Positions 46,915 to 56,164 of a DNA stretch of 64,000 bases are shown here, one piece after another. The position numbers were made by a program, and so were the translations under genes. The stretch comes from Halochromatium sp. (lineage in GTDB: Bacteria; Pseudomonadota; Gammaproteobacteria; Chromatiales; Chromatiaceae): contig POWB01000010.1 in assembly GCA_010912705.1 (NCBI GenBank), forward strand, positions 62,001 through 126,000, given 5' to 3'. The notes beneath the pieces are model-generated. The model was not told the origin of the DNA and made no database searches. It saw only the letters and a program-made list of their open reading frames with translations. How positions within the stretch are numbered: the first letter of the stretch is position 1; every line of letters starts with the position of its first letter.

Positions 46915-48090
46915 ATGATTGAAGCCTTGATCGAATACGGCCTGTTTGTGGCCAAGACCCTGACACTGGTGTTGGCCATTGCCCTGCTGCTTGTGATTGT
47001 TCTCCGCGCTCGGCATAGCGGCGGTACCGATGACGATGATGATGGCAGTCGCCTTGAGGTTGTCGACCTCAATAGCCGGTACCTGCAGATGGCCGATATC
47101 ATTAAGGCCGCAACACTGCCGCCGAAGATTGCCAAGCAGATCTTTAAGGCCGAGCGCAAGGCCGAGAAGCAGAGAGAGAAGGCAAGAGAGAAAGCGATCG
47201 AGAAGGCGAGCGAGAAAGTCAGCGAGAAAGCGGGCGAGAAGGCGAGCGAGAAGGTCAGCGAGAAACCGGGCAAGCAGGCGCAGGAGATATCTATACAAAC
47301 TGACAAGCGACGCCTGTTCGTGATCGATTTCCATGGTGATCTGATGGCAACCGAGGTGGGGGCGCTGCGTGAGATGATCTCAGCGCTGCTGATGACAGCG
47401 ACGGCAGAGGATGAGGTGCTGGTGCGTCTAGACAATGCCGGGGGTGCCGTGCACGAGCACGGCCTCGCGGCCTCGCAGCTGTTGCGTCTGCGGACCGCTG
47501 GCATTCCCTTGACCATTGCTGTCGATAAGGTCGCGGCGAGCGGCGGTTATCTGATGGCCTGCGTTGCCAATCGCATCATCGCCGCACCCTTCGCGGTGGT
47601 TGGCTCGATCGGCGTGCTCGCAGAGATGCCGAATTTCCATCGGCTACTGCAGCAGAAGGGCGTCGACTTCGAACTCCATACCGCAGGCGAGCATAAGCGC
47701 ACGCTCACCCTCTTCGGTGAGAACACCGATGAAGGGCGAGCCAAGTTGCGCGAGCAGCTCGAGGAGACACACAGCCAGTTCAAGTCCTTTATCGCCGCCT
47801 ACCGGCCGGACTTGGATCTGAGCCAGGTCGCAACCGGCGAGTATTGGCATGGCGAACAGGCGTTTCGCTTGGGGCTGGTAGATGCTGTGCAAACCAGCGA
47901 CGATTACCTGCTAGCGGCGCGGAAGGAGGCCGATCTGTACAAGCTGAGGTATCGCGCGCGCAAACGGCCACTGGAGCGCTTGCTGGGATCGGTGAGCGGC
48001 GAAGCCCTGCGTACAGGCGCCCGATCGCTCGCGGTGATTGGCAGACTGCTTGGACGCCGCCTCGGACGTTGGATGCAAGCTGCGATATAA
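46915..48090 (+). CDS. sohB: Signal peptide peptidase-like membrane protease SohB
   Basis: 391 residues from ATG 46915 (ATG 46906 is possible). N-terminal membrane anchor EYGLFVAKTLTLVLAIALLL, then a linker, then the serine-lysine protease domain (S49 family): RLDNAGGAVHEHGLAASQLL, DKVAASGGYLMACVANRIIA (catalytic Ser in AASGGY) and APFAVVGSIGV, with the late GLVDAVQTSDDYL. The linker contains an expanded run of EKASEKVSEK-type units (~95-125), encoded by GCGAGAAAG-like repeats, absent from typical SohB. SohB is thought to act on membrane or periplasmic peptides. Confidence 0.9.
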   Translation: MIEALIEYGLFVAKTLTLVLAIALLLVIVLRARHSGGTDDDDDGSRLEVVDLNSRYLQMADIIKAATLPPKIAKQIFKAERKAEKQREKAREKAIEKASEKVSEKAGEKASEKVSEKPGKQAQEISIQTDKRRLFVIDFHGDLMATEVGALREMISALLMTATAEDEVLVRLDNAGGAVHEHGLAASQLLRLRTAGIPLTIAVDKVAASGGYLMACVANRIIAAPFAVVGSIGVLAEMPNFHRLLQQKGVDFELHTAGEHKRTLTLFGENTDEGRAKLREQLEETHSQFKSFIAAYRPDLDLSQVATGEYWHGEQAFRLGLVDAVQTSDDYLLAARKEADLYKLRYRARKRPLERLLGSVSGEALRTGARSLAVIGRLLGRRLGRWMQAAI

Positions 48091-48157
48091 CCGCTATTTT
48101 TAGGATAATCGCAATCAGTATCCGGCGCTCAGGGCGTTCGGTAGCGGAGCTTAGGCG

Positions 48158-49174
48158 ATGAGCATGGTGCATCTCGAGCCAGAGTCAGCCTTAGGGGCAG
48201 ATCGCAGGTCTTTGCGAGGGCAGCGGCTGTGCAGTGCATCCATTTGCAGCGGCTGGCTGCGACTCAGCGGTCCAATGCTGATGGGTCTATTGGCTGCGAC
48301 GCTGGCCTGGGCGCAGCCGCAGCCGCAGCCGGAGGGGTCTAACGCCGAGCAGGTGACAGCGAATGAGCCGCCGATTGAAGCGGTGACCGACCAGCGGGTC
48401 AAGCAGCGCATCGATGACCTAGTGACCGAGACGGGACAATTGCGCGCTGAGGTTGCGACTCAGTCCGAGCTCTTGCGTCGCCTGATGTCGGGACTTGATG
48501 GGCTGCTCCCGGTCTCATCGCAGCAGGATTTAGGTACCTTGAGCCCCCAGCAGGAGCAATTGACTGCTTGCCGAAGTGAGCTTGCCGAGCTCAGCGCTCG
48601 TCTGCAGCAGCAGCAGCTTGCACTGTCGGAGGCGCAACGTCGGGCAGAGAAGGCCGAGAAGACGACAGCAGCCATGAATGAGGCTCAGGCCCATGCTGCG
48701 ACCGAGATCGAGCGGCTAAGCACCGAGCTTGCGATGGCCAAGGCGCGACAGACCGAGGCCCTACAACAGGCGGTTGATCTCGAGCGTCGACTGGCGACCG
48801 CTGAGGCACGGCTTGCCCGCGTCACGGCGAATGGCCAGCAAGCGCAAGCTGCTGCAACTGCCGCTGCAAGCGCTGAAGGTGGCTCCGAGCCGTCTGGCTT
48901 GGCCATTGAGGATGCAAAGAGAAGGGATGCGACGGCGGCTGAAACCCCTGGACTGGCAGTGACTCCGTCCGAAACTGAACGATCCGGCGGGCATGCATCG
49001 GCTCAGTCCACAGCGCCAGTATTCTATGAAGTCCGTGCTGCTGATACGCTATCGCGCATCAGCGCTCGAGTCTATGGAGATGCCAGCGCTTGGGAACGGA
49101 TCTATGACGCCAATCGTGACTTGCTAGCGACGCCAGAGGCGTTATCACCCGGGATGTCGCTCGTAATCCCTTAA
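48158..49174 (+). CDS. Coiled-coil protein with C-terminal LysM domain
   Basis: 338 residues. A hydrophobic segment (~40-55: LMGLLAATLAWA) serves as signal or anchor after a longer than usual N-terminal part; a later start is possible. Residues ~95-230 form a coiled coil rich in Gln, Ala and Glu, followed by an Ala-rich linker. The C-terminal ~48 residues are a LysM domain (VRAADTLSRISARVYGDASA and ERIYDANRDLL, LSPGMSLVIP), which binds peptidoglycan. This architecture (signal, coiled coil, LysM) is common in envelope-associated proteins of unknown role. The lipoprotein gene at 49206 follows 31 bp later. Confidence 0.75.
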   Translation: MSMVHLEPESALGADRRSLRGQRLCSASICSGWLRLSGPMLMGLLAATLAWAQPQPQPEGSNAEQVTANEPPIEAVTDQRVKQRIDDLVTETGQLRAEVATQSELLRRLMSGLDGLLPVSSQQDLGTLSPQQEQLTACRSELAELSARLQQQQLALSEAQRRAEKAEKTTAAMNEAQAHAATEIERLSTELAMAKARQTEALQQAVDLERRLATAEARLARVTANGQQAQAAATAAASAEGGSEPSGLAIEDAKRRDATAAETPGLAVTPSETERSGGHASAQSTAPVFYEVRAADTLSRISARVYGDASAWERIYDANRDLLATPEALSPGMSLVIP

Positions 49175-49205
49175 CTGAGCATCGCATTCCCATCAGGAGC
49201 CCCTT

Positions 49206-49721
49206 ATGCGACCCTTGCTTCCCATCGCTGTTCTTCTCTTCTCCGGCCTGCTGGCTGCTTGTGCAGGGGGCGTTCAGCAGCGGCCTGATCCCAACATCAC
49301 GGCGGCACAGCGCATGCTATCGTTGGATCAAACCCTAGAGACCCCGAGCTTTGAGGCCAATGGCGGGACCATTGTTGACGCTACCATCGATGGCTACAAG
49401 ACAGCGATCTATGTGATCGGGGTCGTCAAGGGGCAGGTCTTGACGGTGCAGGTCGAGAGTGACACACCCAATGTGTATTTTGATGTGCTCGAGCCGACGC
49501 TTGGCGGGGGCAGTGCGAAGATCTTCAGCACCGAGGCGGCTTGCCGTGGTACCCGCATCCATGCCCCTTCAGATACCACTTATGTCATTCGGCCTTTCCT
49601 CGCAAAGTCGCTCGCCGAGCGCAATGCCTCGGTTCGTTATACCCTCTGTATCAATCGCTGCGAAGCGGGCATGACGCCAGCGAATTGCCAGTGGATGCGC
49701 GGCAATTTGCAGGGCATCTGA
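49206..49721 (+). CDS. Small lipoprotein of unknown function
   Basis: 171 residues with a lipobox LLAAC (C19) and a mature domain predicted mainly beta (ANGGTIVDATIDGYKTAIYV, IGVVKGQVLTVQVES, NVYFDVLEPT). Cysteines occur at AACRGTRI, LCINRC and NCQW. I do not recognise the family; the pattern resembles bacterial pre-peptidase C-terminal-like sandwich domains. It probably shares a transcript with the LysM protein gene and is convergent with the SH3 protein gene. Confidence 0.65.
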   Translation: MRPLLPIAVLLFSGLLAACAGGVQQRPDPNITAAQRMLSLDQTLETPSFEANGGTIVDATIDGYKTAIYVIGVVKGQVLTVQVESDTPNVYFDVLEPTLGGGSAKIFSTEAACRGTRIHAPSDTTYVIRPFLAKSLAERNASVRYTLCINRCEAGMTPANCQWMRGNLQGI

Positions 49722-49723
49722 GA

Positions 49724-50440
49724 TCAGAGCGACGAACTGCTCCAAGGGCTGCGCCGACGGCGCAGTCGGAGGTTGGGCAGGATGAGGCCGATGAGGATGC
49801 CGCCGACGATGACCCCAGCGCCGATCATGAACCACTGCTGCCGAGTCTTGTTGCTGAGCTCCAGATTGCGGTGCTCGAGCTGGTCGACCTTGAGCAGCAG
49901 GGTTGAGACCTGCTGTTGGAGCTCGCGACGCTCGCGATCGATCTGTAGCGCATTGGTTGCCGCATGCCGGATCTCGGCAAGCTCAGCCTCAAGATCTTGT
50001 TTATCACGCTTTAAGGTTTCTGCATCGGTCTCGAGTGCTGCATAGCTGTTTTGCAGCGCATTCAGCTGGGCGGCGAGCTTATCGGGCGCTTGCTGTAGCG
50101 CGCTGAGTCTAGCTCGCATAGCCTCGAGCTCGTTGCGCGCAGCGGGCTCATCTTGCAGATAGTTGAGCAGGATGTATCCGGTCAGGCCCTCTTCGGTGCG
50201 CACACGTGCATAGCCAGTCTCCTTGTTGACGCTGAGGATGGTCAAAGCTGTGCCACTTGGCAATTGACGCAGAATCTTATAGCGCGTGCTCTCGCCACTG
50301 CGCAGATTGAAGTCGTATTGATCGGTGACGTAGCGCGTCTCGGTTTCGGCCAATGCGCCCATGGCCGCAGCAGTGAGCAGGGCGGTCAGACAGGGGGCTT
50401 TCCACCAACGAGAGCGGCGATGATGATGCAGCGACGGCAT
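49724..50440 (-). CDS. TIGR04211-type SH3 domain membrane protein (YgiM-like)
   Basis: 238 residues. Signal peptide (to ~33), a bacterial SH3 domain (YVTDQYDFNLRSGESTRYKI, LPSGTALTILSVNK, GLTGYILLNYLQ), a long coiled coil (~105-195) and a C-terminal membrane helix (FMIGAGVIVGGILIGLILP) followed by a basic tail. This is the layout of YgiM, which is linked to envelope homeostasis. It lies 38 bp downstream of argF on the same strand. Confidence 0.85.
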   Translation of the reverse strand: MPSLHHHRRSRWWKAPCLTALLTAAAMGALAETETRYVTDQYDFNLRSGESTRYKILRQLPSGTALTILSVNKETGYARVRTEEGLTGYILLNYLQDEPAARNELEAMRARLSALQQAPDKLAAQLNALQNSYAALETDAETLKRDKQDLEAELAEIRHAATNALQIDRERRELQQQVSTLLLKVDQLEHRNLELSNKTRQQWFMIGAGVIVGGILIGLILPNLRLRRRRSPWSSSSL

Positions 50441-50478
50441 AGGGTCCGTTCGTTCTAGGTTAGAGTCCTGCTGATGGC

Positions 50479-51432
50479 TCAGTCTGCTCGCCCGGGGCCT
50501 GGCTGCTGATCAAGCAATAGCAGCTCGAGCAGTGCCTTCTGCGCATGCAGTCGGTTCTCGGCTTCGTCCCAGACCACCGACTGCGGGCCGTCGATGACCT
50601 CGGCGCTGACCTCTTCGCCGCGATGCGCCGGCAAGCAGTGCATGAAGAGCGCGTTGGCCTGTGCCTGTGCCATGAGTGCTGAGGTGACGCAGAAATCAGT
50701 GAACAGCGCCTTGCGCTGATCCTCCTCACTCTCCTGACCCATGCTCGCCCAGACATCGGTGACGATGAGATCGGCCTGCTTGACCGCTTCGGCTGGCTCA
50801 TGCATCAGGGTGCAATGGTCGGCGGCGGCAGCTAGAATCTCAGGCTCAGGCTCGAATCCGGGTGGGCAGGCGATGCGCAGCTCGAAGTCGAACAGGCGGG
50901 CGGCATTGATATAGGAATGGCACATGTTATTGCCATCGCCGATGAATGCGATGCGCCGACCGCGGATCGGGCCGCGATGCTCTTCATAGGTCTGGATGTC
51001 TGCGAGCAGTTGACAGGGATGGAAACGGTCGGTCAGGCCGTTGATCACGGGCACCCGCGAATGTTCGGCGAAGCGCGTCAGGGTCTCATGCTCGAAGGTG
51101 CGGATCATCACCACGTCGACCATGCGTGAGAGCACCCGCGCGCTGTCTTCGATCGGCTCGCCACGGCCAAGCTGGGTATCGCGCGGTGATAGGAATAGCG
51201 CTGTGCCGCCAAGCTGCGCCATCCCGGCCTCAAATGACACCCGTGTTCGGGTTGAGGATTTCTCGAACACCATGGCCAGGGTGTAGCCAACCAGCGGACG
51301 GTAGTGCTCGCCGCGTTGTCGCAGGTGCTTGAGCTCGGTTGCGCGTGCAATCAGTCGCTTCGCCTCCTCTTCGTTCAGATCGAGCAGGCTGAGAAAATGC
51401 TTCGGCGCAGTGGGCTGATGATTGAGCGTCAC
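50479..51432 (-). CDS. argF: Ornithine carbamoyltransferase
   Basis: 317 residues. Carbamoyl-phosphate binding STRTR (in [12 protein letters not shown]), HPCQLLAD, and the ornithine site DVWASMGQE and [13 protein letters not shown] are all intact. Forms citrulline for arginine biosynthesis. It overlaps argD by 4 bp (ATGA at 51429-51432), so the pair is coupled. Confidence 0.95.
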   Translation of the reverse strand: MTLNHQPTAPKHFLSLLDLNEEEAKRLIARATELKHLRQRGEHYRPLVGYTLAMVFEKSSTRTRVSFEAGMAQLGGTALFLSPRDTQLGRGEPIEDSARVLSRMVDVVMIRTFEHETLTRFAEHSRVPVINGLTDRFHPCQLLADIQTYEEHRGPIRGRRIAFIGDGNNMCHSYINAARLFDFELRIACPPGFEPEPEILAAAADHCTLMHEPAEAVKQADLIVTDVWASMGQESEEDQRKALFTDFCVTSALMAQAQANALFMHCLPAHRGEEVSAEVIDGPQSVVWDEAENRLHAQKALLELLLLDQQPGPGRAD

Positions 51433-52697
51433 GAGGGGCTTCCAGCGGCAGCAGCAGCGTCGGCATCGGCGCTGAGGAATGTCAGGATCAGTGCGGAGAG
51501 GGTATCAAGGATCTCGATCGCTTGGTCGTCATCGAGGATCAGCGGTGGCAGCAACCGCACCAGGGAGCCTGCCGTCACGTTAATCAACAGGCCGCGCGCA
51601 AGCGCATCAGAGACCAGCTCAGGGCAAGGCCGGTCGAGCTCGATGCCGATCATCAGACCACGGCCGCGGATGTCTCGAACACCGGCGATGCCATTGAGTC
51701 GGGAGCGGAAGCCGTCAAGCAAGCGCTCGCCCAACTCGGTGGCGCGGGCTGGTAGACCCTCCTGCTCAAGACTGTCGAGCACCGCTAATGCTGCGCGGCA
51801 GGCGAGTGGGTTGCCGCCAAAGGTCGAGCCATGGCTGCCTGGGCCGAGCACATCGGCAGCAGCGCCGCTGGCAAGGCAGGCGCCGATTGGGATGCCGTTG
51901 GCGAGGCCTTTGGCGAGGGTCATCACATCAGGCTTGATGCCGCTCCACTGATGCGCGAAGAGCCGCCCAGTGCGGCCCATGCCAGTCTGGATCTCGTCGA
52001 CCATCAAGAGCCAGCCATGGCGATCGCAGAGCGTGCGCAGACGCGGCAGATAATCCTCGGCAGGGATGACAATGCCGCCTTCGCCTTGGATGGGCTCGAC
52101 CAAGACGGCGACGATGTTCGGCCGATTCTCGGCGACGGTCTCGATGGCGTCGATGTCGTTATAGGGGACGCGCACGAAGCCCTGTACCAGAGGCTCGAAG
52201 CCGGCCTGCGCCTTGCGGTTGCCGGTCGCGGTGAGCGTTGCCAGGGTGCGCCCATGAAAGGCATTCTCCATCACCAGGATCGCGGGATTGGCGATACCAC
52301 GCTGATTGGCATAAAGACGCGCGAGCTTGATGGCGGCCTCGTTCGCCTCGGCGCCGGAGTTGCCGAAAAAGACGCGGTCCATGCCGGCAGCGCCGCAGAG
52401 GCGGGCGCCGAGCTCGGCTTGTTGCGGCACCTGATAGAGGTTCGAGGTGTGGATGAGGGTGGCGGCTTGATCACAGACCGCCGCGCGCACGGCAGGATGT
52501 GAATGGCCGAGTCCGCAGACTGCGATGCCGGCGAGTGCATCGAGATAGCGACGCCCCTCGGTATCCCAGAGCCAGGCGCCTTCGCCATGTGCGAACGCAA
52601 CCGGCAGGCGTTTGTAGGTTGCCATCAGCGTTGCACCATTTGCGCTCGTTCGAGGCTCAGTGCCCGATGGGATGCTGGCGTTGTCAGGCCCGTTCAC
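51429..52697 (-). CDS. argD: Acetylornithine aminotransferase
   Basis: 422 residues from a GTG at 52697; ATG 52625 would start at the conserved [10 protein letters not shown] and is a plausible alternative. PLP-dependent class III aminotransferase motifs: [42 protein letters not shown] and the PLP lysine in [15 protein letters not shown]. Converts N-acetylglutamate semialdehyde to N-acetylornithine in the arginine pathway. Upstream in the operon of argF. Confidence 0.93.
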   Translation of the reverse strand: MNGPDNASIPSGTEPRTSANGATLMATYKRLPVAFAHGEGAWLWDTEGRRYLDALAGIAVCGLGHSHPAVRAAVCDQAATLIHTSNLYQVPQQAELGARLCGAAGMDRVFFGNSGAEANEAAIKLARLYANQRGIANPAILVMENAFHGRTLATLTATGNRKAQAGFEPLVQGFVRVPYNDIDAIETVAENRPNIVAVLVEPIQGEGGIVIPAEDYLPRLRTLCDRHGWLLMVDEIQTGMGRTGRLFAHQWSGIKPDVMTLAKGLANGIPIGACLASGAAADVLGPGSHGSTFGGNPLACRAALAVLDSLEQEGLPARATELGERLLDGFRSRLNGIAGVRDIRGRGLMIGIELDRPCPELVSDALARGLLINVTAGSLVRLLPPLILDDDQAIEILDTLSALILTFLSADADAAAAAGSPS

Positions 52698-53044
52698 GGT
52701 GATCTCTCTCGCTCTTCGATCCTCGCCGAGCGCCGCTAAGCAGGTTGCGACGTCCTTAGGCTAAATGATCGAGTAAACAGAAAATCATAGCAGGGTTGGA
52801 CCTGCTAACGCTAATCGTATCGATCAACTTAGTCAACGGGGCTAAGGATCTACTGGAGACTATCGCGGACGAATGCCGATGGCATCAGGCTTTGCGATCA
52901 CGGGATGTTAGTCAAGGCGCGGGGCCTGCTTGATGAGATCTTGGGCTCGACGGCTAACCGATTGGGCAGGTTGCGCGCTGACTGCTAAGCTTCCTCCTTA
53001 ATCTTGGGTTCAAGCAATCCATCTGTCACCTTGTGGTTCGTCTC
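52698..53044. other. Intergenic region without recognised feature
   Basis: About 350 bp between the divergent argD and aspartyl-protease genes. No coding pattern, repeat or clear ARG box was found. It presumably carries both promoters. Confidence 0.5.
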
Positions 53045-53851
53045 ATGAGACTTCACTCCTGGAATCTGTTCGGCTGCGCGCTCGCTTGGCTGATGCTGCT
53101 TGGTGCTGGCGAGCGGGCTATAGCGGCGCAGGTCGAGATCGGTCCAGAGCTGAATCGGCTGTCTGCCACGCATGGGTTTTCGGTGACCGGCATCGAGGTG
53201 CTTGAGGATGAGCGCGGACGCTCGGACGAGATTGATCTTTACCGCCGGCTGCGGGTTCTGCTCGAGCGCTTCGATCACATCCTGGTGCATGGAGCCAACG
53301 GCGAGGTGGCGCGGGTGATCATCATGGGACGCACCAATACAACGCCGCCGCCGAAGGTGCAGATCGACGCTGAATCCAGCCCGGATTCGGCATCGGGACA
53401 GATCGAGCTGGAGACCATCCGCGAGGGTGCACAGCATTCGGTTCGGGTCACGCTCGAGGGGGTGGGGGGACGACGCGTCGATCGGGCGCTGTTGATCGAT
53501 ACCGGTGCGGATGCGGTGGTGCTGCCGGCATCGATGATTGCCCCGCTCGGGCTAGATCAGGCGAGTCTCTCCGAGCGCGAGGTGCAGACCGCTAATGGTC
53601 GAGTGCAAGCCCAGATGGGGATCTTGGAGGCGGTCTGGCTGGATGGCGAGCGTTTGCCCAAGGTGGCTGTGGCCTTTCTGGATGTGGACAAGCTCGGCAC
53701 CTCCGGCCTGCTTGGGATGAGCGTGCTTGGGCGCTACCAGATGACTATTGATGATAAGCGCAATCGACTGACCTTGACGCCGAACCGCGGTGGCTCTGCG
53801 GCGCCGGGTACTGAGGCGCCGGGTACTGAGACAGAGGATATTATTCGATAG
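53045..53851 (+). CDS. Secreted retropepsin-like aspartyl protease
   Basis: 268 residues from ATG 53045 (GTG 53033 is an alternative). A signal peptide ends near AIAA (28). A short N-terminal alpha/beta region (~30-95: LSATHGFSVTGIEVLE, LRVLLERFDHILVHG) precedes a clan AA protease domain (~115-250) with the active-site IDTGADAVVLP (D152-T-G), the flap region and LLGMSVLGRYQM. Such one-domain enzymes work as dimers. A repeated GTEAPGTE C-terminus comes from a 15-bp duplication. Substrate unknown. Confidence 0.8.
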   Translation: MRLHSWNLFGCALAWLMLLGAGERAIAAQVEIGPELNRLSATHGFSVTGIEVLEDERGRSDEIDLYRRLRVLLERFDHILVHGANGEVARVIIMGRTNTTPPPKVQIDAESSPDSASGQIELETIREGAQHSVRVTLEGVGGRRVDRALLIDTGADAVVLPASMIAPLGLDQASLSEREVQTANGRVQAQMGILEAVWLDGERLPKVAVAFLDVDKLGTSGLLGMSVLGRYQMTIDDKRNRLTLTPNRGGSAAPGTEAPGTETEDIIR

Positions 53852-53926
53852 TGGTGAGTGGTGAGTGGTGAGTGGTGAGTGGTGAGTGGTGAGTGGTGAG
53901 TGGTGAGTGGTGAGTGGTGAGTGGTG
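53852..53926. repeat. Heptamer tandem array (TGGTGAG, ten copies)
   Basis: Ten perfect TGGTGAG copies plus a 5-bp partial fill the whole gap between the stop of the aspartyl protease gene and the stop of the convergent bufC gene. Confidence 0.95.
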
Positions 53927-54736
53927 CTAGCTTGCTTGATGGTTTGTGCCGAGGAGGATGTGGCGCTGCCTGAGGTCATCCAGTAGCCCGGCACCAAAGC
54001 GGATGACCTGTTCTGGCTCAGGGTGCTGTAGCTCGGTGGCGATGCGCTTGAGGCTTTCTAGGCCGGATAGTTGATCGGGTTCTTGGAGCAGCTGCAGCAA
54101 GCGCTGGGTGACTGGGTTGATCTTTAGGAACTCGACCTGGTCGCGGCGGTTGCGATAGACCACGAGATGAGTCGGCTCAGGGTCAGGCTGCTGTGGTTGG
54201 AAGTCTGGACCGATGCGGTGGACCGGGAAGCGATAGCTGAGATTCCAGGCCAGCGGTGACACTACCGGTACGCCGCTGAGCAGATCGCCATTGGGGTCCG
54301 CCAGGTCAGGCCCCGCCTCCTCGTCGCTGAACAGCAGTGCGGCTTCGACCCACTCGTAGTGGGCAAGCTCGAGCATGAAGGCTGGATCATCGGGCTGCGC
54401 TTTGCGTGTTTCGCTGAGGAAGCGAATGAGTTCTTGTCCGAGCTGCGGAAACAGCGGTGTGGTCGCGCGGTGCTCAATCATGAATTGGCGGATCAGCGCG
54501 TCCCAGCGGGTCTGGCCCAGGCAGCGATGCAGCACCGGAAAGCCTTGGCTTAATAGCGATGAGAGGTTGTTGAAGAACAGGTCGCGATAGATCGCCATTC
54601 GGCGTGGCTCGATGTCCGCCGGGGCCGGTATTTGGTCTGGATTGCGGATGTGGCCGGCGAAGGCCTGTTGGATCTGGACGAAGCCGGCTGGTGTCGGTTG
54701 GGTCGCTAGGCCGCTAGCAGGCGTCGACTTAGGCAT
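53927..54736 (-). CDS. bufC: Bufferin/RiPP recognition partner BufC (DUF2063, HvfC-like)
   Basis: 269 residues from ATG 54736; the open frame continues upstream only as an out-of-frame reading of bufB. The DUF2063 domain (residues ~15-110) begins [16 protein letters not shown] and contains [18 protein letters not shown] and [10 protein letters not shown] second domain with [16 protein letters not shown] follows. DUF2063 proteins pair with DUF692 (MNIO) enzymes and help bind the precursor peptide. Its start overlaps bufB by 8 bp. Last gene of the bufABC operon. Confidence 0.88.
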   Translation of the reverse strand: MPKSTPASGLATQPTPAGFVQIQQAFAGHIRNPDQIPAPADIEPRRMAIYRDLFFNNLSSLLSQGFPVLHRCLGQTRWDALIRQFMIEHRATTPLFPQLGQELIRFLSETRKAQPDDPAFMLELAHYEWVEAALLFSDEEAGPDLADPNGDLLSGVPVVSPLAWNLSYRFPVHRIGPDFQPQQPDPEPTHLVVYRNRRDQVEFLKINPVTQRLLQLLQEPDQLSGLESLKRIATELQHPEPEQVIRFGAGLLDDLRQRHILLGTNHQAS

Positions 54737-55565
54737 GGGCGCGTTGTTGCGTTTGGATGGCGCTGATGCGTTGCACCTCGTCGCTGAGCTGCTCGAGGGG
54801 TGGGATGTTGAAGTCTCGCTCGAGCAGTGTTGGGAAGACGCCAAAGCGCTGATAGGCGCGCTCGAGTAAGGCCCAGACCGGCTCGATGACATCGGCACCA
54901 TGGGTGTCGACGCGGAGATCGGGGGCTTCTTCATAGTGTCCGGCGATATGCCCATAGATGACGCGCTCACCGGGCAGTCCATCGAGGAAGGCGCTGGCGT
55001 CGTAGCTGTGGTTGATGCTGTTGACATGGATGTTGTTGAGGTCTAACAACAGATCGCAGTCGGCCTCGCTGAGCACGGCATTGATGAATTCGAGCTCAGT
55101 CATCTCCTGACCCGGTGCTGCATAGTAGGAGACATTCTCGAGTGCGATTCGGCGCTCTAAGATATCCTGTACCTGCCGGATGCGCTCGACGACATGGGCG
55201 ACGGCTCCGTCGGTAAAGGGAATCGGCATCAGATCGTAGAGCTGGCCGTCATCGGAGCAGAAGCTCAGATGTTCGGTATAGGCGCGGATCTGGTGCTGAT
55301 CGAGAAAGGCCTTGATGCGATGCACCAAGTCAAGGTCGAGCGGTGCCGGTGATCCGATCGACAGCGAGAGTCCGTGGCAGACGAAAGGGTAGCGCTCGGT
55401 CATGCTGCGGAGTAGGCGTCCCCAGCGGCCGCCAACGCCGATCCAGTTCTCCGGTGCAATCTCCCAGAAATCGACAGCGGGCGGTGGCTGCTCGGCTGCG
55501 GCGGACACAAAGGTCCGCCGCAGGCCGAGACCGGCGCCATGAACGGGGTAGAGGGGCTCGGTCAT
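54729..55565 (-). CDS. bufB: Multinuclear non-haem iron oxidase BufB (DUF692, MNIO)
   Basis: 278 residues of the TIM-barrel DUF692 family. Iron-binding residues are in the expected segments: [67 protein letters not shown] and DTHG. MNIO enzymes use a di- or tri-iron site to convert cysteine residues of precursor peptides to oxazolone/thioamide or thiooxazole groups. The adjacent Cys-rich BufA is the likely substrate and BufC the partner. All ligands look intact. Confidence 0.9.
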   Translation of the reverse strand: MTEPLYPVHGAGLGLRRTFVSAAAEQPPPAVDFWEIAPENWIGVGGRWGRLLRSMTERYPFVCHGLSLSIGSPAPLDLDLVHRIKAFLDQHQIRAYTEHLSFCSDDGQLYDLMPIPFTDGAVAHVVERIRQVQDILERRIALENVSYYAAPGQEMTELEFINAVLSEADCDLLLDLNNIHVNSINHSYDASAFLDGLPGERVIYGHIAGHYEEAPDLRVDTHGADVIEPVWALLERAYQRFGVFPTLLERDFNIPPLEQLSDEVQRISAIQTQQRAHA

Positions 55566-55587
55566 GGTCTCGATCTCGGGGTGCTTG

Positions 55588-55645
55588 ATCGGGTTAGTGC
55601 TCGATCGCTCTCGATCGCTCTCGGTGGCGCTCGCTGGCGCTCGCT
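55588..55645. repeat. Short tandem repeats between bufA and bufB
   Basis: Two TCGATCGCTC units are followed by two CGCTCGCTGG/CGCTCGCTAG-type units, occupying much of the 84-bp spacer downstream of bufA. Such a spacer may affect relative expression of precursor and enzyme. Confidence 0.6.
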
Positions 55646-55649
55646 AGCG

Positions 55650-55928
55650 TCAGCTCGTGCCGCCGCACTTGCCCTCACCACACTTGCCTTCGCCCTCGTC
55701 CTTGTTGCCGCATTTGCCCTCACCACACTTGCCTTCGCCGCCATCCTTAGCGCCGCACTTGCCCTCGCCGCAGCTGCCTTCACCGGTGGCCAGCATCAGG
55801 TAGCCGCGCTCGAGCTGCTCGGCGCCAAACGGATTCTCTGCCGCCTGTGCGAGGTTGGCAGCAGACAGGCTGCCGACGAGGGCAGCGCCGATGACAGCAG
55901 CAGCGGGGGTCATGGTGTTCTTGGACAT
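55650..55928 (-). CDS. bufA: Bufferin-type copper-binding RiPP precursor BufA (HvfA-like)
   Basis: 92 residues from ATG 55928, with GGAG about 9 nt upstream; an ATG 12 codons earlier is unlikely. Signal-like N-terminus (AAVIGAALVGSLSAANLAQAA), ENPFGAEQLERGYLMLA region, then a repeated core with one EGSC and five EGKC motifs (Cys at 53, 58, 68, 73, 83, 88). In characterised bufferin/HvfA peptides the EGKC cysteines are oxidised by the MNIO partner and chelate copper in the periplasm. A bufD (DoxX) gene is not present. First gene of the operon. Confidence 0.9.
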   Translation of the reverse strand: MSKNTMTPAAAVIGAALVGSLSAANLAQAAENPFGAEQLERGYLMLATGEGSCGEGKCGAKDGGEGKCGEGKCGNKDEGEGKCGEGKCGGTS

Positions 55929-56012
55929 GGTTCCACTCCGAAAATGATGATGGTTTGATCTCAAGGGCTGGCGAGCGCTGATGACTAGGCTCGGCTTCGC
56001 ACGCCAGCACGA

Positions 56013-56041
56013 CTAATAGCACAGTATTTCGCTCGGGTAAA
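56013..56041 (-). promoter_or_regulatory. Candidate promoter of the bufABC operon
   Basis: On the minus strand TTTACC and TATTAG are separated by 17 bp, 85 bp before the bufA ATG. Bufferin operons are often under ECF sigma factors in other bacteria, but no such motif is evident, so this is only a candidate. Confidence 0.3.
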
Positions 56042-56132
56042 CGCGAGGCTCGCCCCAGCCGGAATCTGCTATCGCCAGTAGAGACCCAGTGAAACGGTCA
56101 AATGTTTCATCGCCGATGCTTTCGATCGGCGG

Positions 56133-56164
56133 CTCAAGTGCTCAAGTGCTCAAGTGCTCAAGTC
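56133..56164. repeat. 8-bp tandem array next to the DUF1841 stop
   Basis: CTCAAGTG is repeated three times, then a fourth copy with one mismatch, ending exactly at the DUF1841 stop codon (56165-56167). Confidence 0.9.

Noticed and set aside
53852-53926. CRISPR array
   Set aside because: The units are 7 bp without spacers. No cas genes and no 20-40 bp repeats with unique spacers are present in the window.
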